A stretch of DNA of 64,000 bases, from assembly GCF_036250065.1 (NCBI RefSeq), contig NZ_CP109199.1, positions 7,500,001 to 7,564,000 on the forward strand, given 5' to 3'. Of this stretch, positions 25,639 to 32,947 are shown in pieces. The stretch comes from Micromonospora sp. NBC_01699. GTDB taxonomy: Bacteria > Actinomycetota > Actinomycetes > Mycobacteriales > Micromonosporaceae. The notes beneath the pieces were generated by a model. That model had not been told where the DNA came from. It did not search any database and saw only the letters and a program-made list of their open reading frames with translations. The position numbers and the translations under genes are program-made. Position 1 is the first letter of the stretch. Each line of letters begins with the position of its first letter.

Positions 25639-25836
25639 CTAGTGGGAGATCTTGACCGGTGGACGGGGCGCACACCGACGGGCCAACGCCGGCCGGTGCC
25701 GGGGCCGTCGAGAATTGTTCAGCTCGGCGGGCTTCGTCGAGATCGACGCGATCAGCCGCTCGACCAGCGCCACACCGTGCTCGGGGCCGCCCGTCTCGGA
25801 GGTGCCGGTTCGATCGGCTGTACGCGCCACGCTCAC
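25639..25836 (-). CDS. Hypothetical small protein (65 residues)
   Basis: A GTG at 25836 with GAGAGG about 5 bp upstream opens a 65-residue frame. The first 42 residues (MSVARTADRTGTSETGG..., VALVERLIASISTKPAEL) show strong G/C preference at third codon positions, as real genes here do, while the C-terminal third is basic and Pro-rich. I recognise no family. It lies between the Nudix gene and the PLP enzyme gene, all on the minus strand. It may be a small regulator or a chance frame. Confidence 0.4.
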   Translation of the reverse strand: MSVARTADRTGTSETGGPEHGVALVERLIASISTKPAELNNSRRPRHRPALARRCAPRPPVKISH

Positions 25837-25881
25837 GGATCCTCTCGATCTTCGACATCGAACCCGTGCAGGGTAACGAGA

Positions 25882-26844
25882 TCAGCGATGGACCCAGCGG
25901 CGATAGGCATCCGGGTCGACGTTGCTGCCGCAGATGACGGTGATGACGTGACGGCCGACGAACCGATCGCGGTCTTCCAGGACGGCGGCGACGCCGAGGG
26001 CGGCTGATGGCTCGACAACCAGGCCCGCGTGCTCCAGGAGCATCTGCATACCCGCGATGATCGACGTCTCCCGGACCAGGACGGCGTCGTCGGCCACCGT
26101 GAGGAGGTCGTCCAGGACCGCTGGGATGGGGTACCGGCCGGCGACGCCGTCGGCGATGGTGTCGGTCGATTCGGTGGTGACGACGCGGCGGTCGTGCCAG
26201 GAGCGAGTCATCGCCGGCGCACCCGTGGGCTGTACGCAGATCACCTCGACTCCGGGCACCAGGGTCTTCAGGACGTAGCCCACGCCGGTAGCCATCGCAC
26301 CGCCGCCCAGGGCGATCAGAACAGCGTCGAACGCGGATTCTCCGCCCGCCAGTTCAAGGCCGATCGTCGCGGCTCCCTCGCACGTCTCGACGTCCAGACT
26401 GTCCTCGACCAGCCGTATGCCCCGCCATCGCGCGATACTCGCGGCCCGCTCGCGGGCCATTTCGAAGTCGCCGTCCACCAATTCCAACTCCGCGCCCAGC
26501 GCGCGGATCCGATCGAGCTTGGCAACGGGTGCCCGCCGCGACGCCACTACCGTCACGTCGATGCCACGGCGGCGGCCCGACCAACCGAGCGCCTGGCCGA
26601 GGTTGCCGGCGCTGGCGCACACCACGGCGTTCCGGCCCTGCTCGGTCAGCAGGCTCGCCACGAGTTCGGTACCCCGGGCCTTGAAGCTGCGGACCGGGTT
26701 CGCCGTTTCCAGTTTGATGCTCACGGTGCAGCCAAGCTGGCTTCCCAGTGCATCGCACCGGTACATCGGCGTGTCCAGAAAGATGGGGTCGATCACGCCG
26801 CGGGCCGCGCGGATCCGGTCAAGATCAAGGCGCGTCTTGATCAC
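25882..26844 (-). CDS. PLP-dependent lyase, threonine/serine dehydratase family
   Basis: This 320-residue fold-type II PLP enzyme carries the Schiff-base lysine K55 in NPVRSFKARGTE, the phosphate-binding Ser-Ala-Gly-Asn loop (CASAGNLGQALG) and a glycine-rich loop LIALGGGAMATGVGYVL. By family it dehydrates or deaminates threonine or serine; no regulatory ACT domain is present, so it resembles catabolic forms or serine racemase-like enzymes. The GTG at 26844 has -10 TATGGT 6 bp upstream, pointing to a leaderless mRNA. The 444-bp gap to the next gene holds the 16-bp inverted repeat at 26940 and nothing else I can support. Confidence 0.85.
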   Translation of the reverse strand: MIKTRLDLDRIRAARGVIDPIFLDTPMYRCDALGSQLGCTVSIKLETANPVRSFKARGTELVASLLTEQGRNAVVCASAGNLGQALGWSGRRRGIDVTVVASRRAPVAKLDRIRALGAELELVDGDFEMARERAASIARWRGIRLVEDSLDVETCEGAATIGLELAGGESAFDAVLIALGGGAMATGVGYVLKTLVPGVEVICVQPTGAPAMTRSWHDRRVVTTESTDTIADGVAGRYPIPAVLDDLLTVADDAVLVRETSIIAGMQMLLEHAGLVVEPSAALGVAAVLEDRDRFVGRHVITVICGSNVDPDAYRRWVHR

Positions 26845-26939
26845 ACCGCGACCATACACCCGATGGTCCCCCCGGGCCGTCGACGTGAAAGACTCGTCAA
26901 CCGACGCCCTCGGGGGCCCGACCAATACCACGCATTTAT

Positions 26940-26985
26940 CTCGTACATCGTCTTTGGTGTACGTACGCAAAAGACGATGTACGAG
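26940..26985. repeat. Perfect 16-bp inverted repeat in the 26.8-27.3 kb gap
   Basis: CTCGTACATCGTCTTT (26940-26955) and AAAGACGATGTACGAG (26970-26985) pair perfectly; the 14-nt spacer contains the small palindrome GTACGTAC. It lies 96 bp upstream of the PLP gene and about 300 bp before the oxidoreductase gene at 27289. It could be a large operator or a hairpin. The remaining sequence of the gap (26986-27288) shows no convincing gene. Confidence 0.65.
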
Positions 26986-27288
26986 TTGAACGCGTTAGTT
27001 TCCCGACGCCCCGGTCAGGGCCCTCCCGCTCGCGCCCGGCTCGACGCGGTCCACACCCCCGCCCAGACCGTGCCGGTTACCACCGCCCGATCGGGCACCT
27101 CCCACCTCGCCCACCCATGACGCACGAACCACCCCGGCGTCGTCGCCTTCCCCACCGCCGGACACCTGCCGTCCCGCACGGAACCCGCGTAGTTGGCGTC
27201 CCGCTCGGTCGCGGGGGATGCTTCGGACTGGTTCTCACGGGCACGTGATTGCCGGACGTGACCGGCGGCCCGTAGTCGAAGGGGTGAC

Positions 27289-28284
27289 ATGGTTCAGCAA
27301 GCTGGCTCCGGGGGCGTTACCCGCTGGGGCATCCTGGCCACCGGCAACATCGCCGCGCGGTTCGTCGAGGACCTGCGACTCCTGCCGGACGCCGAGGTCG
27401 TCGCCGTCGGTTCCCGATCCGCCGACGCCGCCCGGCTCTTCGCCGACCACCACGACATCCCGAGGGCGTACGGCTCCTGGGCAGAGCTCGCCGCCGACGA
27501 CGAGGTCGACGTGGTGTACGTGGCCACCCCGCACGCCGCCCACTACGACGCCACCATGACCTGCCTGACGGCCGGCCGGGCGGTGCTCTGCGAGAAGCCG
27601 TTCACCCTGGACCTGGCGACCAGCACCGCCCTGATCGAGACCGCTCGGGAGCGGGACGTCTTCCTGATGGAAGCCATGTGGATGCGCTGCAACCCGACCG
27701 TACTGCGGGTGTTGGACCTGATCGCCGAGGGCGCGATCGGCGCGGTGACCGGGGTGCAGGCCGCGTTCGGGGTGGCCGGGCCGTTCCCGCCCGAGCACCG
27801 GATGCGCGCCAAGGCACTCGGCGGCGGTGCCCTGCTCGACCTGGGGGTCTACCCGATCAGCCTGGCCCACCTGGTGCTCGGCCGACCGGACCACATCCGG
27901 TCCTGGGCGTCGCTCGGGCCGGAGGGCGTCGACGAGAACACCGGCATCGTCTTCGGTTACGACTCCGGCGCGGTCGCGTCGCTGAGCTGCGGCATCGTCG
28001 GCGCGACCCCGCTGACCGCGACGATCACCGGCACCACCGGCCGGATCGAGCTGGCCGAGCCGTTCTTCCGCCCGAGCGCCGCGACCCTGCACCGCACCGA
28101 CGCCGACCCGGAGCCGCTGCCGGCCGACCTGGTGGGCAACGGCTACCAGTACGAGGCCGCCGAGGTCCAACGCTGCCTGACCACCGGCCTGAAGCAAAGC
28201 CCCCTGGTCCCCCACGCCGTAACCCTCGAAGTAATGAACCTCCTCGACACCATCCGCACCCAAATCGGAGTCACCTACCCCTGA
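27289..28284 (+). CDS. Gfo/Idh/MocA family NAD(P)-dependent oxidoreductase
   Basis: This 331-residue protein has an N-terminal Rossmann fold (TRWGILATGNIAARFVEDL, about residues 11-29), the family motif E-K-P in AVLCEKPFTLDL, and a C-terminal alpha/beta substrate domain with GGGALLDLGVYPISLAHLVLG. Members oxidise sugars, inositols or dihydrodiols; GGALLDLGVYP is typical of the trans-1,2-dihydrobenzene-diol dehydrogenase-like branch. The substrate is not predictable here. The ATG follows GGGGTG, and the gene stands alone. Its 3' end faces the pit gene across palindrome P3. Confidence 0.9.
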   Translation: MVQQAGSGGVTRWGILATGNIAARFVEDLRLLPDAEVVAVGSRSADAARLFADHHDIPRAYGSWAELAADDEVDVVYVATPHAAHYDATMTCLTAGRAVLCEKPFTLDLATSTALIETARERDVFLMEAMWMRCNPTVLRVLDLIAEGAIGAVTGVQAAFGVAGPFPPEHRMRAKALGGGALLDLGVYPISLAHLVLGRPDHIRSWASLGPEGVDENTGIVFGYDSGAVASLSCGIVGATPLTATITGTTGRIELAEPFFRPSAATLHRTDADPEPLPADLVGNGYQYEAAEVQRCLTTGLKQSPLVPHAVTLEVMNLLDTIRTQIGVTYP

Positions 28285-28309
28285 CCCACCCGCCCCGTCG
28301 GGGGCACGG

Positions 28310-28361
28310 ATACAGAGAATGAGTGGTTATCCGCGCGCGGATAACCACTCATTCTCGGTAT
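28310..28361. repeat. Long palindrome P3 between convergent genes (family A)
   Basis: A 26+26 bp palindrome with no loop beyond the CGCG centre: ATACAGAGAATGAGTGGTTA (28310-28329) continues to TCCGCG and pairs with its copy at 28336-28361, with one mismatch. It contains the family core GAGAATGAGTGGTTATCC. It lies between the 3' ends of the Gfo/Idh gene and pit, where it may end both transcripts. Confidence 0.8.
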
Positions 28362-28379
28362 GAGCGCTTCAGGGACGGG

Positions 28380-29393
28380 CTAGAAGAGGGGGCGGACGGC
28401 GAGGTAGCAGATGGCGGCGATGGCGGCGGCGGCGGGGAAAGTGAGGATCCAGGCCATGACGATGTTGCCGGCTACGCCCCAGCGGACGGCGGAGAGCTTC
28501 TTGGTCGCGCCGACGCCCATGATGGCCGAGGTGATGGTGTGGGTCGTGGAGATCGGCAGGCCGAGCCGGGAGGTGGTGAAGAGCACGATGCTGGCCACCG
28601 TCTCGGCGGCGAAGCCCTCCGGCGGGCCGAGGTCGATGATCTTCCGACCGAGGGTACGGATGATCCGCCAGCCGCCGGCGTAGGTGCCGAGCGCGAGCAC
28701 GGTCGCCGAGGTCCAGAACACCCACTCCGGGATGTGCGTCTTGCTGTCCTGGTAGCCACCGGCGAACAGGGCCAGCACCACGATGCCCATGGTCTTGGCC
28801 GCGTCCTGCATGCCGTGACCGATGGACATCGCCATCGCGGAGGCGGTCTGGGCCCAGCGGAAGCCCCGGTTCAGCTTGGCCGGGTTGCCCCGCCGGAAGA
28901 TCCACATCACCGCGAGCATCATCAGCGCGCCGAGCGCGAACCCGACCAGCGGCGAGGCCACCATCGGGATGACCACCTTGATCAGGATGCCGTCCCAGAG
29001 CACGGTGCCACCGACCCCGAACAGGGTGGCGCACAGGGTCGCCCCGACCAGCCCACCGAACAGCGCGTGCGAGGACGAGGAGGGGATGCCGAAGTACCAG
29101 GTGAGCAGGTTCCAGCAGATGGCGCCGAGCACCCCGGCGAAGACCACCCCGAGGCTGGCCAGCCCGGTGGGCAGTTCGACCAGTCCGTCACCGACGGTCT
29201 TGGCCACGTTGCCGCCGAGGTGGGCGCCGATGAAGTTGCCGACGGCCGCCATGGCCAGCGCGACCCGGGGCGTGAGCGCGCGGGTGGAGATGCTGGTGGC
29301 GATCGCGTTCGCGGCGTCGTGGAAGCCGTTGGTGTAGTCGAAGAGCATGGCGACGGCGATCACCGCGAGTACGGCGATCAGTTCAGGGGTCAC
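28380..29393 (-). CDS. pitA: Low-affinity inorganic phosphate transporter PitA
   Basis: This 337-residue protein has about ten hydrophobic helices and the duplicated PiT signature: FDYTNGFHDAANAIATSI near the N-terminus and SIGHGMQDAAKTMGIVVLA in the middle. These two repeats make the phosphate and cation path. The GTG at 29393 lies 5 bp after the phoU stop, so phoU-pit is a coupled operon. With pstSCAB at 20-24 kb and ppk2 upstream, this window holds both phosphate import systems. It ends at palindrome P3. Confidence 0.94.
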   Translation of the reverse strand: MTPELIAVLAVIAVAMLFDYTNGFHDAANAIATSISTRALTPRVALAMAAVGNFIGAHLGGNVAKTVGDGLVELPTGLASLGVVFAGVLGAICWNLLTWYFGIPSSSSHALFGGLVGATLCATLFGVGGTVLWDGILIKVVIPMVASPLVGFALGALMMLAVMWIFRRGNPAKLNRGFRWAQTASAMAMSIGHGMQDAAKTMGIVVLALFAGGYQDSKTHIPEWVFWTSATVLALGTYAGGWRIIRTLGRKIIDLGPPEGFAAETVASIVLFTTSRLGLPISTTHTITSAIMGVGATKKLSAVRWGVAGNIVMAWILTFPAAAAIAAICYLAVRPLF

Positions 29394-29398
29394 CGGGA

Positions 29399-30025
29399 TC
29401 AGGACTCCTTGACCGCGATGGTCTCGACGGTGTTGGCCACGTGCTCGAAGGCGTCGCAGGCCGCCTCCAGCTCGTCGGCGACCTCCTTCATCTTCAGCAC
29501 GGTCAACGCGTCGTACTCGCCGGAGAAGAGCCGGACCAGCAGCATCCGGTACGCCTGGTCGCCGTCGTTCTCCAGCCGGTTGCACTCGATCCAGTAGTCT
29601 TCGAGGTCGCGCATCGAGCGCAGCCGGGGCATCGCCTCGGCGGTCAGCTTCGCCTGCTGGTCGAGTACGTTGACCAGCTCGTGCATCTCCCGCGGCAGTG
29701 ACGGGAGCTTGGTCAGCCCGTAGAGGTAGAGCAGGTTGCCGACCGCTTCCAGGTGGTCCATCACGTCGTCGAGCAGCGACCCGAGCCGGTAGATGTCCTC
29801 CCGGTCGAAGGGCGTGATGAAGGTCGAGTTGATCTTCTTGTAGAGCTCGTGGGTGATCTGGTCGCTGTCGTGCTCGACCTCGGTGAGCCGCTCGCTCACC
29901 GACTGCACGTCGACCCCGGGCAGGGCCAGTTCGTTCAGCAGCTCGGTGCCCCGCACCAGGTTCTGCGCGGCCCTGGTGAAGAGCTCGTAGAAGGCGCCCT
30001 CGGTGGGGCGGAAGGAAAACTTCAC
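29399..30025 (-). CDS. PhoU-like DUF47 protein
   Basis: This 208-residue all-helical protein starts MKFSFRPTEGAFYELFTRAA and carries the DUF47/PhoU metal-binding repeats EVEHDSDQITHELYKKI and FDREDIYRLGSLLDDVMDHLEA. These E/D-x-x-x-D patterns bind metal ions in PhoU proteins. DUF47 proteins are usually paired with PiT transporters and tune their activity. The GTG at 30025 follows GAGG by 8 bp. I rejected an upstream extension to 30103 because homology starts at the chosen codon. The gene is directly followed by pitA. Confidence 0.92.
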   Translation of the reverse strand: MKFSFRPTEGAFYELFTRAAQNLVRGTELLNELALPGVDVQSVSERLTEVEHDSDQITHELYKKINSTFITPFDREDIYRLGSLLDDVMDHLEAVGNLLYLYGLTKLPSLPREMHELVNVLDQQAKLTAEAMPRLRSMRDLEDYWIECNRLENDGDQAYRMLLVRLFSGEYDALTVLKMKEVADELEAACDAFEHVANTVETIAVKES

Positions 30026-30140
30026 GGCACGGACCTCGTCGCGTCGGCGGTGGGGGTGGCGGGCGTCAACGGACCTGCCTTGGGGAATGCTAGGAAACGA
30101 CAAAATCGCGCAACCACCGGCCCACCTCTGGCCAGCCGTG

Positions 30141-30173
30141 ATTCACTTTCGGTTTACCTGCTGTTCATCTACC
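30141..30173. promoter_or_regulatory. PHO-box-like triple direct repeat near phoU-pit and ppk2
   Basis: Three 11-bp units read ATTCACTTTCG, GTTTACCTGCT and GTTCATCTACC, matching the GTTCACC-type PHO box with its 11-bp period. It lies 116 bp upstream of the phoU GTG (minus strand) and overlaps the last codons of ppk2, which ends at 30165. The repeats point along the plus strand, opposite to phoU, so PhoP could repress or activate. The function is inferred. Confidence 0.6.
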
Positions 30174-31082
30174 GCCCGTTGAACCCTCCGGCGCCGACGG
30201 GCGCAACTCGACCAACCGCCGCCGCTCCCGCGCAAGATCGAACGTCGGTGCCGGATAGCTCAGGTCCAACCCCGCGAAGGTCTCCCGCAGCAGGTTGGCG
30301 ACCGCCCAGTCGCGATACCACTTCCGGTTCGCCGGCACCACGAACCACGGCGACCGGGCGGTGCCACACCGCGCCAGCGCCTCCGCGTACGCGGCCTGGT
30401 AGTCCGACCAGCGGGCCCGGGTGTCCACGTCCCCCGGCTCGTACTTCCAGTGCTTCTCCGGATCGTCGAGCCGGCTCAGCAACCGGTCCAACTGCTCGTC
30501 GTAGGAGATGTGCAGGAACACCTTGAGCAGGGTCACCCCGCCGTCGGCCAGTTCCTCCTCGAACTCGTTGATCTCGTCGTACCGGGCCCGCCAGGTGTGC
30601 TCGGGGACCAGTGCCTCGACCCTCGGCACCAGGACGTCCTCGTAGTGTGATCGATTGAACACCCCGACGTACCCCGGCGCCGGCAGCGCTCGACGGATCC
30701 GCCAGAGGAAATGGTGTCGGCGTTCCTCCTCGGTCGGCCGCCCGAACGACTTGATGTGCAGGCCCAACGGGTTCATCGTGCCGGCCACCCGCCGGATGGT
30801 CCCGTCCTTGCCACCGGCGTCCATCGCCTGGAGCACCAGCAGCAGCCGGCGCCCGGACGCCGGGTCGACCTTGGCCGAGGCGAACAACATCTCCTGCTGC
30901 CGGCCCAGCTCCGCCCCGATCGCCCGTACCTGCTCCCGCGCCCAGTCCTTCGGATCGGACCCGACCACCCCGGCCGGCGGCAACCCCGGCGTCGTACGCG
31001 GATGGATCGCACCCAGGTCAAACCCGGTACCGCCGGTCGGCACCCGCAGCAACTCGCGGATCGACCGCCTCGACCCGCTCAT
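30165..31082 (-). CDS. ppk2: Polyphosphate kinase 2 family protein
   Basis: This 305-residue protein has the PPK2 P-loop-like fold: Walker A D88-A-G-G-K-D-G94 in LQAMDAGGKDGT, the lid module RRHHFLWRIRRALPAPGYVGV, Walker-B-like FNRSHYEDVLVPRV and C-terminal RKWYRDWAVANLL. It transfers phosphate between polyphosphate and nucleotides or AMP/ADP. The subclass cannot be fixed from the sequence. The ATG at 31082 is used. Its neighbours phoU and pit and the PHO-like repeat at its 3' end suggest joint control of polyphosphate and phosphate uptake. Confidence 0.93.
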   Translation of the reverse strand: MSGSRRSIRELLRVPTGGTGFDLGAIHPRTTPGLPPAGVVGSDPKDWAREQVRAIGAELGRQQEMLFASAKVDPASGRRLLLVLQAMDAGGKDGTIRRVAGTMNPLGLHIKSFGRPTEEERRHHFLWRIRRALPAPGYVGVFNRSHYEDVLVPRVEALVPEHTWRARYDEINEFEEELADGGVTLLKVFLHISYDEQLDRLLSRLDDPEKHWKYEPGDVDTRARWSDYQAAYAEALARCGTARSPWFVVPANRKWYRDWAVANLLRETFAGLDLSYPAPTFDLARERRRLVELRPSAPEGSTGGR

Positions 31083-31301
31083 GCCGGCAATCCGGCGCGC
31101 TCACTCATCCCCCGATCATCGCCGACCGGGCGCCCCACCGCGACGCGACCACGGGTCACATCTCGGTGGCCCGTCCCGTCGGAGTAGGCGGAGAATTCGT
31201 CGCGGAGACCCACCGGGAGCCGGCGGCGGGAGCCGACAGGCGGGTCGGTACCGACGGCCGGCGACACCCACCGGGCGAACGATCCAGGCAGGAGGGCGGG
31301 C

Positions 31302-32288
31302 GTGCGCGACCTCGCGACCGAGTTCGAAGCCGAGCGGGACCACCTGACCGCGGTGGCCTACCGCATGCTCGGCAGCCGGGCCGACGCCGAGGACGCGGTC
31401 CAGGAGACCTGGCTGCGCTACGCCCGCGCGCTGGCCGAGCCGGCGGCCCGCGCCGACATCCGCGACCTGCGCGGCTGGCTCACCACCACCACCGGCCGGA
31501 TCTGCCTCGACCTGCTCCGCTCCGCCCGGGTACGCCGCGAGGCGTACCCCGGGCAGTGGCTACCCGAGCCGGTGGTCGGCCGGCTGCCCGACGGCCCGGC
31601 CGGCTCCGGCGCCGCCGGGCACCTCCCGGCGGCCGGCGGGTTCGCCCCCGACCCGGCGCAACGGGTGGCGCAGACCGAGGAGGTCGGCATCGCGCTGCTG
31701 GTGGTGCTCGAACGTCTCACCCCCGAACAGCGGGTCGCGTTCGTGCTGCACGACGTCTTCGCGGTGCCGTTCACCCAGATCGCCGGGGTGCTGCACAGCA
31801 CGCCGACGGCCGCCCGGCAGCTCGCCTCGCGGGGCCGGCGGGCGGTTGCCGAGGGGGGACCACGGCACACCGCCGACCTGGCCGAGCAGCGCAGGGTGCT
31901 CGCCGCGTTCCTCGCCGCCGCCGAATCGGGCGACCTGGACCGGCTGGTAGCGGTTCTCGCCCCGGACGTGGTCTTCGTCGGGGACGGCGGCGGCCACCTG
32001 CCGACCGCCCGTCACCCGGTCGTCGGGGTGCTCAAGGTGGCCCGGCTCACGCTCGGCCTGCTCCGCCGTACGGTGCTGGACGCAACCGGCCTGCGGTCCC
32101 GGCCGGTGCTGGTCAACGACACCCTCGGGTTGCAGTTCGAGGGCGATCACCGCGACCGTGGGCGACTGCGCCTGGTGACCTGGTACACCGTCGCCGACGG
32201 GCAGATCACCGGCATCTTCCACCAGGCGAACCCGGCGAAACTGAGCCGGGTGCCGGTGCTCGACCCGGACACGCCGGACCAACCCTGA
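31302..32288 (+). CDS. ECF41-type sigma factor (SigJ-like) with SnoaL domain
   Basis: This 328-residue protein has region 2 (about 1-75, AYRMLGSRADAEDAVQETWL), region 4 (about 125-190, ERLTPEQRVAFVLHDVFAVP) and a C-terminal SnoaL-like domain (about 195-310). It ends with HQANPAKL, close to the NPDKL signature of ECF41. In this class the extra domain acts as an in-cis regulator instead of an anti-sigma factor. A GTG start has AGGAGG 8 bp upstream. The usual carboxymuconolactone decarboxylase or oxidoreductase partner gene is not adjacent. The gene is 219 bp from ppk2, with which it diverges. Confidence 0.9.
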   Translation: MRDLATEFEAERDHLTAVAYRMLGSRADAEDAVQETWLRYARALAEPAARADIRDLRGWLTTTTGRICLDLLRSARVRREAYPGQWLPEPVVGRLPDGPAGSGAAGHLPAAGGFAPDPAQRVAQTEEVGIALLVVLERLTPEQRVAFVLHDVFAVPFTQIAGVLHSTPTAARQLASRGRRAVAEGGPRHTADLAEQRRVLAAFLAAAESGDLDRLVAVLAPDVVFVGDGGGHLPTARHPVVGVLKVARLTLGLLRRTVLDATGLRSRPVLVNDTLGLQFEGDHRDRGRLRLVTWYTVADGQITGIFHQANPAKLSRVPVLDPDTPDQP

Positions 32289-32344
32289 ACCGGGCCACCG
32301 GGCCACCGGCCCACCGGGCCACCTCCGCCCGCCGGACCCGGCGC

Positions 32345-32848
32345 TCAGAGCACCAGCGCCAGCCACTTCCGGTACGCGGTGGCGAACGGCTCGGTCCCGT
32401 CGCCGAGCGCGTCGTAGAGCCACTCAGCCGCCGCCTCGGCCTGGACGACCACGTCCTCCGGGTAGCCGAACCGGACCCGGTGCTCGGCGAACTCGTCCTC
32501 GTCGCGCAGCTCCACCGCACCCGTCGCCCGGCGCCGGACCACGTCGAGATCGAGATCGATCAGGTGGACCGTGTCCCCCTCCCAGCGAGCCGGGCTGGTG
32601 ATGTCGCAGTAGACCTCACTGGTCCGTGGCGGCGGGTTGAACATGCCGGTCCACCAGGCCGCATGCGGCACCAGCAGGACGAAGGGGATCTGTTCGACCG
32701 AGGGGCGGCCATGGTAGACCGACTCGGTGCCGGCGGTCACCCCCAGCCAGATGCCCAGGTCGTCCTCGGTCAGCCGGCGGGCGGGGTAGTCCCGGTGCGC
32801 GGTGCCGTCGTACTTCTGGTAAACGACCCGGACCACATCGCTCGACAT
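32345..32848 (-). CDS. DUF402 family protein
   Basis: This 167-residue protein has the DUF402 barrel segment WWTGMFNPPPRTSEVYCDIT followed by VHLIDLDLDVVRR and a helical C-terminus LYDALGDGTEPFATAYRKWL. Structurally known relatives (FomD type) are nucleotidyl hydrolases or of unknown function and bind divalent metals at D and E residues of such loops (DLDLDVV, DEDEFAE). I cannot name a substrate. It faces the sigma factor gene head-on, with 56 bp between stops. The region 32289-32344 is a C/G-rich repeat of GGGCCACC. Confidence 0.85.
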   Translation of the reverse strand: MSSDVVRVVYQKYDGTAHRDYPARRLTEDDLGIWLGVTAGTESVYHGRPSVEQIPFVLLVPHAAWWTGMFNPPPRTSEVYCDITSPARWEGDTVHLIDLDLDVVRRRATGAVELRDEDEFAEHRVRFGYPEDVVVQAEAAAEWLYDALGDGTEPFATAYRKWLALVL

Positions 32849-32947
32849 GCCCGCACCCTAACCGATGGTGCCCACTCCGCGCCCGTACGAAGGCCCTCGC
32901 CAGCGAGGTACGCGTTCGGTGTCGGGACGGCCAGGTACGGTCCTACG

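Noticed and set aside
27015..27290. 91-residue minus-strand frame in the 27 kb gap
   Set aside because: Its composition is uneven, no ribosome site precedes it and it overlaps the start of the oxidoreductase gene.
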